Assembly: GCF_019977655.1 (NCBI RefSeq)
Contig: NZ_AP024849.1
Location: 4,559,001-4,623,000, forward strand
DNA from: Clostridium gelidum
Lineage (GTDB): Bacteria; Bacillota; Clostridia; Clostridiales; Clostridiaceae
DNA: 64,000 nucleotides
Direction: 5' to 3'
Position numbers and translations under genes: made by a program. Below the pieces are notes generated by a model. The model made no database searches and had not been told where the DNA came from. It was given only the letters and a program-made list of their open reading frames with translations. Position 1 is the stretch's first letter, and every line of letters starts with the position of its first letter. This document shows, piece after piece, positions 34,861-43,751 of the stretch.

Positions 34861-35535
34861 ATGAAAAAATTTAAAAATATTAAACTATGCGTTTTTGATG
34901 CATATGGTACATTATTTGATATTAATTCAGTCACTAAACAATATTGTGAAGAGTTAGGGGATATTGCAGAACCTTTTTCAACTCTTTGGAGGTCTAAACA
35001 ATTAGAATATTCTTGGTTACGTAGTCTTATGAATAGATATGAAGATTTTTGGTGTGTAACTGAAGAATCGCTAGATTATACTCTGGATTATTTTAATATC
35101 AAAAGTGAACTTTAAAAAAACAACCTTTTAAAATCATATGAAAACATTAGCTGTTACGAAGAAGTTCCTACAATTTTATCTAAATTAAAAGAAAGAAAAA
35201 TATCAACTGCCATACTATCCAACGCCTCACCTAGCATGTTAATTGGAGCTATTAAAAATTCTAAACTAGATTGCTATATAGATTACTGTTTTTCTGTCGA
35301 TAATCTTAAAATATATAAACCTCATCCTAGCGTTTATAATTTAGTTTTAGAGAAATATAACCTTCACAGAAATGAAATATTATTTACTTCTTCTAATAGT
35401 TGGGATGTAGCTGGTGCTAAAAGTTTTGGCTTTAATGTATCTTGGATAAATCGCTTTAATAATAAAAAAGAAGTCTTACCATTTGAATCAGATATTGAAT
35501 TAAAATCTCTAATGGACTTACCTAATATACTTTAA
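34861..35535 (+). pseudogene. Haloacid dehalogenase type II, internal stop
   Basis: The L-2-haloacid dehalogenase-like HAD protein would be 224 codons, but codon 85 is TAA (35113-35115) in the otherwise continuous frame. Motif I FDAYGTLFDINS (nucleophile Asp), motif II TAILSNASP and motif III/IV PSVYNLVLEKY, LFTSSNSWDVAGAKSFG are all present. A single substitution explains the stop, so inactivation is recent or the base is miscalled. RBS AAGGAAGG precedes the ATG. It is divergent from the ArsR regulator. Confidence 0.85.
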
Positions 35536-35544
35536 ACATTATTA

Positions 35545-35835
35545 TATGCGAATTTTTATATTCATAGAATTTATCGTAAGCATTCTTCTTAGAACCACAA
35601 AAAAAGGAGAACCTCCTCCCTCTGGACTTGGTTCTCCTCCATTATTACGTTGTCATTTATGTTAAGCTCAATTGACCCAATCTCTCTAGTTTTGCTTATA
35701 GTTATTTTTGAGATTATCATATGCAATAGTTTCCTTTGCTGCTCCCTTAAAGTATAGCTTGATAGCCATAGCATAACTCTTTAATTTTACATACTATTCT
35801 TTATTTATGATATGATTCACCCTTCATTATCCTAA
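35545..35835 (-). pseudogene. Serine recombinase 3'-end relic, copy C
   Basis: The minus-strand frame 35774-35589 encodes LREQQRKLLHMIISKITISK and TREIGSIELNINDNVIM, then shifts because about 14-17 bases present in copy B are missing. The GGAGAACC/GGTTCTCC hairpin (35607-35638) and the flanks are nearly identical to copy B. It ends in a palindrome-family fragment at 35810. Confidence 0.65.
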
Positions 35836-35837
35836 AT

Positions 35838-36002
35838 TTTATCAGCCTTACAAACTCCAACAATTCTATAACTTACCAATAATTGAAATAAGCACTCACT
35901 GGAAGTTTCCAGCGAGTGCTTATTGGTTTATCTATTATTAAAATCCAAGTTCCACTCTCATCTAAGGTATAAGGATCAATTACAGTATTACTCCATTCTA
36001 CC
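35838..36002. repeat. Hairpin repeat copy 4 with choline-binding gene 3' end
   Basis: It matches 14700-14868 along its full length, including the hairpin (35887-35924) and the last codons of the wall-binding gene (minus-strand GRME-stop near 36002). The hairpin arms carry a compensating C-G to T-A style pair change (CTGGAA/TTCCAG versus CGGGAA/TTCCCG). Confidence 0.8.
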
Positions 36003-36078
36003 TAAAATTTAATTGCAAAGATGAATAACGTAAACTCTTTCCGTAAATAATAAAAAGTAAAGTAAGGTGGTGATACAA

Positions 36079-36180
36079 ATGTGTGCTTCTCAATACAACA
36101 AGAATAAGAACGAAAAGAGTAATACTGACAAAAATGAAAATATAAAAAATAAAAATAATGGCAATAATAAAGTGAAATAA
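36079..36180 (+). CDS. 33-residue Asn/Lys-rich peptide
   Basis: ATG at 36079 is preceded by an excellent RBS (AAGGTGG, 8 nt). It encodes MCASQYNKNKNEKSNTDKNE... with a Lys/Asn-only tail, stop at 36180, and is followed by a hairpin at 36190-36218. The opposite strand has a hydrophobic open frame that I regard as its shadow. The function is unknown. Confidence 0.4.
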   Translation: MCASQYNKNKNEKSNTDKNENIKNKNNGNNKVK

Positions 36181-36370
36181 AATATAATATTTTTGGATTA
36201 TACTTTGTATAAATCCAGGGAATCTGTTCATAACAGTAAGTAAAGTGGCAACAAATATAAAAAATTGTAGAAATAAAAGCATCTTCCTAATACTTTTCAA
36301 AACATTATAGAACCTTTGTATATTATCATTACTTATTGACAATAATTATAATGAAAAAAATAATAACTAC

Positions 36371-36417
36371 AAGCAAAAAGAGATAGTGTTAATAATCGTA
36401 CACTGCCTCTTTTTGTT
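36371..36417. terminator. Bidirectional hairpin
   Basis: AAGCAAAAAGAGATAGTGT and ACACTGCCTCTTTTTGTT pair over about 16 bp with one mismatch and have A/T runs at both ends. It lies between the small plus-strand ORF and the end of the 36495 gene. Confidence 0.65.
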
Positions 36418-36494
36418 ATATCAAATATAATGTTATTTTAATACCCATGAAAAGCGATAGTATCTTTAAGTATCCTCTTGATCTAAAATGACTA

Positions 36495-36806
36495 TTAGTC
36501 AACCTTAAAAGTACTAATAACATTTGTAGTCTCTTCTATATATTCCTCTCGAACCTCATCAATCAAATCACAAATACATTTAAGGCTACACCCTTTGCAA
36601 TATTTTATAATTTCCCCTGCTAATAATGAACACCCGATTTTATCATCCAAAGTAGAATTTCTAATCGCCAATGCTATCTGTTTCTTATCAAACCACTCAC
36701 TATTTTCTGTAGTCATTTGAAGTGAGAATCCAAATCTTGTATTTGGCTCTTCCAACTTCCCCAGCGAGTGGATACGAGTCGGGTTTCCTCTGTTATCTTT
36801 AATCAT
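36495..36806 (-). CDS. Hypothetical Cys-containing protein
   Basis: The 103-residue soluble protein contains PNTRFGFSLQMTTENSEWF, an alpha-helical middle and a Cys cluster KYCKGCSLKCICDLIDEV. RBS GGAGTG precedes the ATG. Fragments of the same N-terminal coding sequence lie at about 7985-8050 and 37158-37182, so it belongs to a duplicated family with decayed copies. I do not recognise a function. Confidence 0.5.
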   Translation of the reverse strand: MIKDNRGNPTRIHSLGKLEEPNTRFGFSLQMTTENSEWFDKKQIALAIRNSTLDDKIGCSLLAGEIIKYCKGCSLKCICDLIDEVREEYIEETTNVISTFKVD

Positions 36807-37187
36807 TTACAACACACTCCAAAATTTATTTACAGCCAAAAAATTTTTCACTGTTACTATGGATATATATTTTAATCTCAAAAATCACATAAAAACAACT
36901 AACTTTTCTATCACCATAACCTCTTAACCCGCATTTTGGGCGCATATTCTTCTCCATATATATGGTTCAGAATAAATATGCATCTTTATAAAGAGTGCGA
37001 TATCACAACTAGGAAGTTTAAAGAATATTTATGGTCAAGAATATTAGAATATATTAGTTTTATTCATATATCTTAAGTGAGATAAGTGAGAATCGAAAAG
37101 TGAATGTCCAAAAAGTGACTGTCCAAATTTATATTTGGATACATGAACTTTCTCTGTGAGCATCTTGTATTTGGTTATTCAAACTTA

Positions 37188-38218
37188 GGGGCTGTTGCAA
37201 AACTAACGTAGTTAGTTTTGTGGCAGCTCATTTTTTTATAAAAAAATAAAAAATGTGAATTCAAAAGAATTCACATTTTTAGTATAATTAAATTATGTTA
37301 AAAACCAAATTATACAATAAAAATTATAATCAATTTAATGATAATTATCAACTTATATTACCATTAAATTTAGAAAACTTAATACCAGAAGATGATTCAG
37401 TCCGCTTGCTAAGCCATATATTGGAGGGATTAAATTATACACAGTTGTATCAGGCGTACTCTTCCGTTGGAAGAAAACCGGCAGTGGAACCAAAAATCAT
37501 GTTCAAAATAGTATCGTATGCTTATTCTCAAAATGTTTATTCTAGTAGAAAAATAGAGAAAGCATGCAAAAGAGATATAAATTTCAAGTGGCTACTTCAA
37601 GGTTATAAAGCACCTGATCATGCTACCATTAGTAGATTCCGTAAAGAATATCTTTCAAATGAAGTAATTGAAGATTTATTTTATCAACAAGTTAAATATC
37701 TAGCAGCTCAAAAGGAAATATTATTTGAAAATGTATTTATTGATGGTACTAAAATCGAAGCGAATGCCAATCGTTATACTTTTGTTTGGAAGAAATCCAT
37801 TTATAAAAATGAGGAAAAAATGTTTGATAAGATTCTTACTCTTGCTGAAAATATCAATCTTGAAGAATCGAGAGACTTTATTGTTAAAAAAGAAACATTG
37901 ATATATGATATTGATAAAATTCTCGAATGGCTTTTATATGAAAAAGACAAAAGAAACATAGAGTTTGTTCACGGTATTGGTAAAAGAAAAACTGCAATTC
38001 AGAAATGGATAGAGCAACTATTTGAATATAAAGAAAGACAAGAAAAATATAATTTCAGTAAAAACATATTATCAAAAAGAAATAGTTATTCTAAAACTGA
38101 TACAGATGCAACTTTTATGCGTATGAAAGATGACCATATGAGAAATGGTCAATTGAAACCTGCATATAATGCACAAATCGCAGTTGAAAGTGAATACGTA
38201 ACCGGGGTCGGAATATTT
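37188..38218 (+). mobile_element. IS1182-family element, right part missing
   Basis: The left terminus GGGGCTGTTGCAAAA begins at 37188, with an inner AACTAACGTAGTTAGTT palindrome. The element runs into the IS3 end at 38219 and its second half is not found on the other side. Confidence 0.75.
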
Positions 38219-38221
38219 TGA
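37295..38221 (+). pseudogene. IS1182-type transposase, C-terminally truncated
   Basis: The 308 codons correspond to the N-terminal two-thirds of an IS1182 (DUF772/InsH-like) transposase. They include the N-terminal domain (PEDDSVRLLSHILEGLN, SYAYSQNVYSSRKIEKACK, HATISRFRKEYL) and the first catalytic Asp region (FIDGTKIEANANRYTFVWKK). The later DDE part begins (KPAYNAQIAVESEYVTGVGIF) and stops at TGA 38219-38221, a stop donated by the IS3 terminus. The rest of the catalytic domain is absent, so it is inactive. Confidence 0.85.
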
Positions 38222-38261
38222 ACTGCTCCCTGTCAAGTAGACAGATGAAAAAACAAAAAAA

Positions 38262-39175
38262 TTATGAAGCTAAGGTCTGATTTCGATATTCAATTGGAGT
38301 CAGACCTTTTAAGTTTTTCTGTAACCTTTTTGTATTATAAAATACTATGTACTCATCAATTGATTGTCTCAATTCTTCATATGTATAAAACTTTTGCAAA
38401 TAATACATCTCACATTTGAGAGTTCCCCAAAAACCTTCCATTGGTCCGTTGTCGATACACCTACTGACACGTGACATGCTTTGAGTTGCATTGATTTTAT
38501 CAAGTTTAGCCTTAAAAGTTCTATTGGTATACTGAAATCCCCTGTCACTATGAAAAAGTGGCTTTGCGGTCGGATTAGCAATTACTGCTAAGTCAAGTGT
38601 ATCAAAAACAAGTTGATTGTTATTTGAGTGACCGACCACATAAGAAATAATGCTTTTATCAGATAAATTAAATATTGCACTGAGGTAAGCCTTTTGACCA
38701 TTAAGTAGCTTGAATTCAGTAACATCTGTTAACCATTTTTCATTTGGTTTCGTTGCATAGAATTCTCTATTTAATTTGTTTTCTGCCGTGATTTGTGGAG
38801 TACTTTGCAAATAAGACTTTCTCTTTTTTCTTATAACTGATTTCATGTTAATAGACTTCATTAATCTATAAATTCGTTTATGATTATACTGTTTATTAAG
38901 ACGTCGATTTATATTCATTGTTATCCGACGGTATCCATAGATACCATGTACATCTTCATAAAGTTTAACAATTTCTTTTAGTATTAGTGAATTCTCTTTA
39001 TCTAATTCAGTCTCTGAACGGTTAATCCATTTGTAGTAAGATGATCGTGCAATATTAGCTAAATTGCATAAATCAGCTATTGGATAGTCGTTTTCCTCAT
39101 GTAATTCTTTTATAGAAATATATTTATATTCTTGAAATATTCTAGTACTTATCGCCTTCTTTCTACTTCCTTCAA
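38262..39175 (-). CDS. IS3-family transposase OrfB (rve integrase core)
   Basis: The frame is open from the slippery site to 38262 without a Met at its beginning: KKAISTRIFQEYKYISIKEL, then YGYRRITMNINRRLNK and the catalytic core WLTDVTEFKL (D), LFHSDRGFQYTN (D) and DNGPMEGFWGTLKCEMYY (E), ending EYRNQTLAS. It is translated as an OrfAB fusion by -1 frameshifting at the A7 run 39176-39182 in orfA; the Met at 38918 is internal. All three acidic residues are present, so the element may be active. Confidence 0.85.
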
Positions 39176-39829
39176 TTTTTTTAAGAAATCAATCTCCATC
39201 TTTAAACGTGTATTTTCTGATTCGATAAGTTTCAATTGTACAGATAATTTTTCCAATTCAGTAAGCTCAGTAGCTTCTTTACGCTTACCGCGTCGATCCA
39301 TTAGTGCCTCATATCCATTAGCTTCGTATTTTCTTACCCATGCATAAACTTGTTGATAAGAAACTTTAAATTTATTAGCAGTGGCTTGATAATCACCATT
39401 ATTCGAAATGCAGAATGCAACAATCTCAATTCTTTCTTCATAAGTAGTTTTTCTTCCATTAGTCATAATTCTATCTCCTTGCTTACTATGAGATTTAAAT
39501 ATTTTATGACCATTATACTTCTTAATCCAATCTCTGAGAACACGAGGAGATGAAATTTCATATATGCAGCATATATTTCTTAAAGAACCTTTTCCGGCTA
39601 GATAATCTTTAACTGCATTAAGTTTAAGCGAATCAGAATAATATTTATTTTTTGTAGAAACTATTAAATTTGCTTCCCCAACATCATTATATATTTTCAA
39701 CCAGTCATAAAATGTGGCACTATGAATTGCCATCTCATCACATATCTGTATAACTGCTTTTTCTCCTGATAGATATTCTTTAATTCCTTTCAATTTCTCT
39801 TCCAGAGAGCATTTCGTTTTTCTTGACAT
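39149..39829 (-). CDS. IS3-family OrfA (HTH DNA-binding)
   Basis: The 226-residue protein has three helix-turn-helix units (EEKLKGIKEYLSGEKAVIQI, LKLNAVKDYLAGKGSLRNIC, RIEIVAFCISNNGDYQATAN with YQQVYAWVRKYEANG) and a C-terminal leucine-zipper-like coiled coil (LEKLSVQLKLIESENTRLKM). This length is typical of the IS150 group. It binds the element ends. The A7 run 39176-39182 near its end allows -1 frameshifting into orfB. Confidence 0.85.
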   Translation of the reverse strand: MSRKTKCSLEEKLKGIKEYLSGEKAVIQICDEMAIHSATFYDWLKIYNDVGEANLIVSTKNKYYSDSLKLNAVKDYLAGKGSLRNICCIYEISSPRVLRDWIKKYNGHKIFKSHSKQGDRIMTNGRKTTYEERIEIVAFCISNNGDYQATANKFKVSYQQVYAWVRKYEANGYEALMDRRGKRKEATELTELEKLSVQLKLIESENTRLKMEIDFLKKLKEVERRR

Positions 39830-39931
39830 TAAAATACCCCCTTTATAGAAACAGTTTTATTATTTTAACTGTCTACTATAAAGGGAGCATATCATATATT
39901 CTCTGTTGGGTATAATTTTATATAGAAATAA

Positions 39932-41542
39932 TTATTTGGTAGTCTTAACGCGCAGTTCATCTTGAATGCTTTCAGACCATGGCATACATTTTTCTAATAT
40001 GTCCATTTCCTTAACTTCTGAATTTGCAAACATTTCAAATAAATATACTAAATACTTTTCCACTGCTAAGCCATTGGCTTTAGCCGTTTCAGTAATACTA
40101 TAAAGTAATGCACTTGATTTTGCGCCTTTTACTGTCTTGGAGAACATCCAGTTTTTTCTGCCAATTACAAATGGTTTTATAGCTCTTTCAGCTGCATTAT
40201 TATCAATTTCAAGACATCCATTTGTCAAGAAAGTTCTCATATATGGCAACAACTTTTGAGCATATGCAAGAGCTTTACCTAAAGGACTTTTAGGAAGAGC
40301 ATTAACAATTTCATTATCTACATATTCTTGAAATTTATTAAGAATGGGTGCAGATCTCTTGAGCCTTATTGCATGTCGATCACCATAATAATCATCACTA
40401 CATATATATTGTTCCCTTAGATCTTTTTCAACTTTATAAAGTCGCTCACAATAATTAAACCCTTCTATTGCGTGAGACTGCTTTAGAGCTTCGGGGTTTA
40501 AGGTTGATATTATATCAAAGAATTTTCTTCGAATATGGGCCATACAATATAGTCTTTTTATATTCTTAACTTTATTATAGCCATCATATCCATCTGTTTG
40601 AAGATATCCAGAGAAACCTTCAAGAAATTCTTCAGCACAAGAACCAGATCTTGTTTTCTGATAATCATATAAAATTATATGGTTCTCTATGCCTCCGGAG
40701 CGATATAGCCACATGAACCTTTTTGAGTTGGAGTCTTTTCCATTTTCCTCAATAACCTTCACATAAGTTTCATCGGCGTGGATATAATTTCTTCTTAAGA
40801 GTTCCTCTTTCATATAATGAAAAACAGGCTGAAGTTCATTTGCACAACTTATTATCCAGTTGGATAATGTCTGTCTTGAAAGATTAACATTCATCATCTT
40901 AAAATATGATTCCATTCTATATAATGGCATTGCATATTGATATTTCATGCTCACAACATGAGCTAATAATTCATTTGAAGCCATACTTTTATATAAGAAA
41001 GTATTTGGAATTTTTGCAGAAATTATATTGGCTTTATCAGCATCCGCTTCGCAATTTTTGCAAGCATATGTATATGAAATATGTTCTTCTATGTAAAGTT
41101 CTGCTGGCTTATATTTTAAAATTTCTTTTGATTTTTTACCGATTATAATTAAATCATTCCCACATTTATCGCAAAATGTTTCAGAGTCAGCAAGTTTATG
41201 CTCAATTGTAACTCTATCTAGGCCGGATAGATTATCTTTCTTTCCTAAATGAGAAGATGATTTTTTTCTTGTATATGTAATTTCTTCAATGGAAGGCTCA
41301 TCTATTTTAATATCACTGTTTTTTTCAGCATCATTAAAAAGTGAGAGCTGTCTTGAATCAACTTGTTCACTAGATTGTCCAAAAATTTTTCTGTTTTTAT
41401 TAAGGAGCTGTCCTTTAAGAAAAGCCAATTCCTTTTTTAAATCATCAATTTCCTTATCTTTTGATTCAATGTCTTTTTCCATTTTAGAAATCAATAATTT
41501 TGTTTTTTTATCAAGTTGATCTTCTAAATCTAAAATATCCAT
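39932..41542 (-). CDS. tnpC: IS66 transposase TnpC
   Basis: The 536-residue protein begins with an N-terminal coiled coil (KLLISKMEKDIESKDKEIDD). Zinc-binding CxxC pairs follow (FCDKCGNDL and YACKNCEAD). The DDE domain has HADETYVKV (Asp), LQTDGYDGYN (Asp) and NAAERAIKPFVIGRKNW (Glu), with a C-terminal IS66 tail. All key residues are present, so the protein looks intact even though one element end is missing. Confidence 0.9.
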   Translation of the reverse strand: MDILDLEDQLDKKTKLLISKMEKDIESKDKEIDDLKKELAFLKGQLLNKNRKIFGQSSEQVDSRQLSLFNDAEKNSDIKIDEPSIEEITYTRKKSSSHLGKKDNLSGLDRVTIEHKLADSETFCDKCGNDLIIIGKKSKEILKYKPAELYIEEHISYTYACKNCEADADKANIISAKIPNTFLYKSMASNELLAHVVSMKYQYAMPLYRMESYFKMMNVNLSRQTLSNWIISCANELQPVFHYMKEELLRRNYIHADETYVKVIEENGKDSNSKRFMWLYRSGGIENHIILYDYQKTRSGSCAEEFLEGFSGYLQTDGYDGYNKVKNIKRLYCMAHIRRKFFDIISTLNPEALKQSHAIEGFNYCERLYKVEKDLREQYICSDDYYGDRHAIRLKRSAPILNKFQEYVDNEIVNALPKSPLGKALAYAQKLLPYMRTFLTNGCLEIDNNAAERAIKPFVIGRKNWMFSKTVKGAKSSALLYSITETAKANGLAVEKYLVYLFEMFANSEVKEMDILEKCMPWSESIQDELRVKTTK

Positions 41543-41641
41543 CCCTATACCTCACAACAAATATAGGGGTATTTTACCACAAAACCCTCAATTCCGAAAC
41601 TTGTAAAAGTTCAAAATTAAGGGTTTACAGCGATATTTGTT

Positions 41642-41992
41642 TTAAAAGCTATTTCTTACTTCAATTGGCTTAAATTTAGACTTAGTTCTAACTTCATATC
41701 CCATAAGCAACCATTTCAATTCCTCTTTGTTGATTTTAAGAGCTTCGTCTGGAGTCATCGGCCATTTCAATTTACTATTTTCAAGTCGGAAATAGTACAG
41801 CCAGAATCCTTCATCAAAGTGAAGTATCTTAATTTTATTCATTTGCCTATTGCAAAAAACAAACAAGGCTTTTTCAAACGGATCCAACTTTAGCTGCGTT
41901 TGCACAATCACTACTAGTCCATCAATACTTTTTCTCAAATCTGTTATTCCACATGCAAGATAAACTGTATTAACTTTATTAAGATTAAACAT
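41642..41992 (-). CDS. tnpB: IS66 Orf2 (TnpB)
   Basis: The 116-residue accessory protein shows the family strings VYLACGITDLRKSIDGL, LFVFCNRQMNKIKILHFDEGFWLYYFRLE and WPMTPDEALKINKEEL. It is needed for IS66 transposition with an unclear role. Its start overlaps tnpA by 8 bp, the usual coupling. Confidence 0.9.
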   Translation of the reverse strand: MFNLNKVNTVYLACGITDLRKSIDGLVVIVQTQLKLDPFEKALFVFCNRQMNKIKILHFDEGFWLYYFRLENSKLKWPMTPDEALKINKEELKWLLMGYEVRTKSKFKPIEVRNSF

Positions 41993-42308
41993 TTGTAATC
42001 AAATCCTTAAGCAACTTACTCAAAATAGCTATTTCATTAGCCGGTACATATATTTTAGCGGCTCCTATTTCTATTATTATATTAGGTCTATCAGCTGGAA
42101 CTACGGTGACTTCAGTTGTTACTTTTTCTTCTCTCATTGAAATTGCATGAAACTGTAAATTATTATCTTCATTCTTGAATTTCTTTTTATAGTAATGAAA
42201 TTGACTTTTAGTAATGTGATTTGCATTGCAGAAAGTTCCTAACGTTCCTTCGTAAGAAGAAAAGGTAGCAACAATTTCTCTCCAATTTATCTTCTCATTA
42301 TTATTCAT
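41985..42308 (-). CDS. tnpA: IS66 Orf1 (TnpA)
   Basis: The 107-residue protein has an N-terminal HTH-like region (WREIVATFSSYEGTLGTFCN, NHITKSQFHYYKKKF) and a C-terminal beta segment (IIIEIGAAKIYVPANEIAILSKLL) matching TnpA of IS66. It is the first gene of the element, close to its right end. Confidence 0.85.
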   Translation of the reverse strand: MNNNEKINWREIVATFSSYEGTLGTFCNANHITKSQFHYYKKKFKNEDNNLQFHAISMREEKVTTEVTVVPADRPNIIIEIGAAKIYVPANEIAILSKLLKDLITNV

Positions 42309-42394
42309 GTAAATAAACCTCCATTGTTAAAATCTATGTTAATTTTAACAATAGAGGCTTACATTTATCTATCCGTTAATTTTTTTACGCTTAC

Positions 42395-42731
42395 CTTTAA
42401 TTTTGTTTATATTTTGGGTTCTGTTAGATTAGATTATTGATATATGCACACTAAAACTAAACAGTTCAATTTGAATTTAAATTATTTGTTAATATACAAA
42501 TTAGGAAGTTTATGCCACAAGTAACTGTAATCAATAAAAATTACTGTTCATTTTTCAAGTCAATTGTTTGTATCTTTCCATCAAGATTTATGATGACTTT
42601 TCTCAACTTACATCTCCCCAAATTAAATTGATAAATGTTTAGTTATAAATCGCAAGGTTGCAGTAACTACAAACCTTAATTGTTACACCCTTTATGAATG
42701 TTGTGAAATAATAATATCAAATATACAATCA
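42395..42731. other. Gene-free interval with one micro-ORF
   Basis: The only candidate is a 21-codon minus-strand frame 42606-42541 with a TTG start and GGGGAG seven bases upstream, reading MRKVIINLDGKIQTIDLKNE. It may be a leader or the head of a lost gene. Otherwise this is plain AT-rich sequence. Confidence 0.25.
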
Positions 42732-43439
42732 TTACCATAACCAATCTCTTTCATATGGCTCAGTAAATGTACCTTTTTTATTTATATTATCGCCTTCAAT
42801 CCATTTGAATATCTTTATAGCAGATTCATATGCACTTGAATTCGCATCAGATGAACCTGATTGTGTTTTAACTTTTCCTGGATGAATTGAAATAACATCT
42901 ATGTTGTATGATTTAAGTTCTTCTTTCAAGCAAATACTCAACATATTTTGAGACGCTTTAGCAATGCGATAAGAATATGAAAAATTTCGATCCTCAAATT
43001 CTCCTGATGCCATTGCACTTAATGATCCTAATCTTGATGTAATATTAACTATTTTTGGCTTTTTAGACTTTTTCAAAAAATCTAATGTCGCTTGAGTGCT
43101 TCTAATAATTGCAATACAATGAATATCAAATAAAGACTTCATTTCTATTGATGTTACATCTTCAATTTTATACGCATTTCCTGGAATACCTGCATTATTA
43201 ATTAATAAATCAAGATGATTTACAGTTTTAGATAAAGTATTTTTTATAATATTAATGCATTTATCATCTGTTAAATCTGTTACAATTGGAGTAAAGTTAT
43301 TTTTAAATTCTTTATTCAATTCTTCTGCATCTTCTTGTTTTCTCACAACAGAAAAAATATTATAATTATTTGCATAATAAACTTCTATCAATTCTTTGCC
43401 AATACCTCTTGCTCCACCAGTAATTAATACATTTTTCAT
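42732..43439 (-). CDS. SDR-family oxidoreductase
   Basis: The 235-residue short-chain dehydrogenase has the Rossmann loop NVLITGGARGIGKELIEVY, NNAGIPGN near 85, catalytic Ser in IVNITSRLGSLSA, and the catalytic Tyr/Lys pair in SYSYRIAKASQNM (Y-x-x-x-K). The substrate pocket is unassigned; similar proteins are C-factor-like dehydrogenases. RBS AAGGAG precedes the ATG. It appears monocistronic. Confidence 0.9.
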   Translation of the reverse strand: MKNVLITGGARGIGKELIEVYYANNYNIFSVVRKQEDAEELNKEFKNNFTPIVTDLTDDKCINIIKNTLSKTVNHLDLLINNAGIPGNAYKIEDVTSIEMKSLFDIHCIAIIRSTQATLDFLKKSKKPKIVNITSRLGSLSAMASGEFEDRNFSYSYRIAKASQNMLSICLKEELKSYNIDVISIHPGKVKTQSGSSDANSSAYESAIKIFKWIEGDNINKKGTFTEPYERDWLW

Positions 43440-43496
43440 AACTTAATTCTCCTTATCAATTTGCACCTTTGCTACATAATATTCTACTATCATGTA

Positions 43497-43751
43497 CTAC
43501 TTAACACTTTTAATAATTACTGGCTCAAATCTATATTTCTGTATAACATTAGGATATTTCACTTTATCTACTTCACTTAGGAATATATTAATAGGTCTTG
43601 CATATACCCCGCACTTTCCATATAACGCTTTGTATATAACCATTTTTTCTCCTGTTTCTGTATGCTCTGCTATATCTATAAGTAAATATAAATCGCCTTT
43701 AAAATGTGTAAATATTTTTCCTTTTAATTCTGTCAAATCTATATCTTGCAC
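43497..43751 (-). CDS. DUF1653 domain protein
   Basis: The 84-residue protein contains the DUF1653 signature GKIFTHFKGDLYLLIDIAEH and TGEKMVIYKALYGKCGVYAR with the C-terminal YPNVIQKYRFE. It starts at GTG 43751 with AAGGAG upstream. The function is unknown, but the fold is SH3-like and widespread. Confidence 0.85.
   Translation of the reverse strand: MQDIDLTELKGKIFTHFKGDLYLLIDIAEHTETGEKMVIYKALYGKCGVYARPINIFLSEVDKVKYPNVIQKYRFEPVIIKSVK

Larger units (their letters stand above)
38219..39894 (-). mobile_element. IS3-family (IS150-type) insertion sequence
   Basis: It is bounded by imperfect inverted repeats TGAACTGCTCCCTGTCAAGT at 38219 and TGATATGCTCCCTTTATAGT ending at 39894, both continuing AGACAG. 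It contains orfA and orfB with an A7 slippery run. No 3-4 bp target duplication is seen, because the two flanks come from different elements (IS1182 and IS66). Confidence 0.85.
39895..42394 (-). mobile_element. IS66-family element, left end lost
   Basis: tnpA, tnpB and tnpC are in order on the minus strand. The right terminus is the GTAAGCGTAAAAAAATTAAC string ending near 42394, next to an A/T hairpin at 42312-42350. The matching GTAAGCG terminus is not found before 39932; the IS3 abuts directly, so the left end was deleted. Confidence 0.8.

Noticed and set aside
35998..36342. 114-residue hydrophobic frame on the minus strand
   Set aside because: It has a TTG start without an RBS, and its hydrophobic run is the complement of the Lys/Asn-rich plus-strand ORF; its end lies in a repeat relic.
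37290..38221. Functional IS1182 transposase
   Set aside because: The frame ends in the IS3 terminus and the C-terminal catalytic part is missing.
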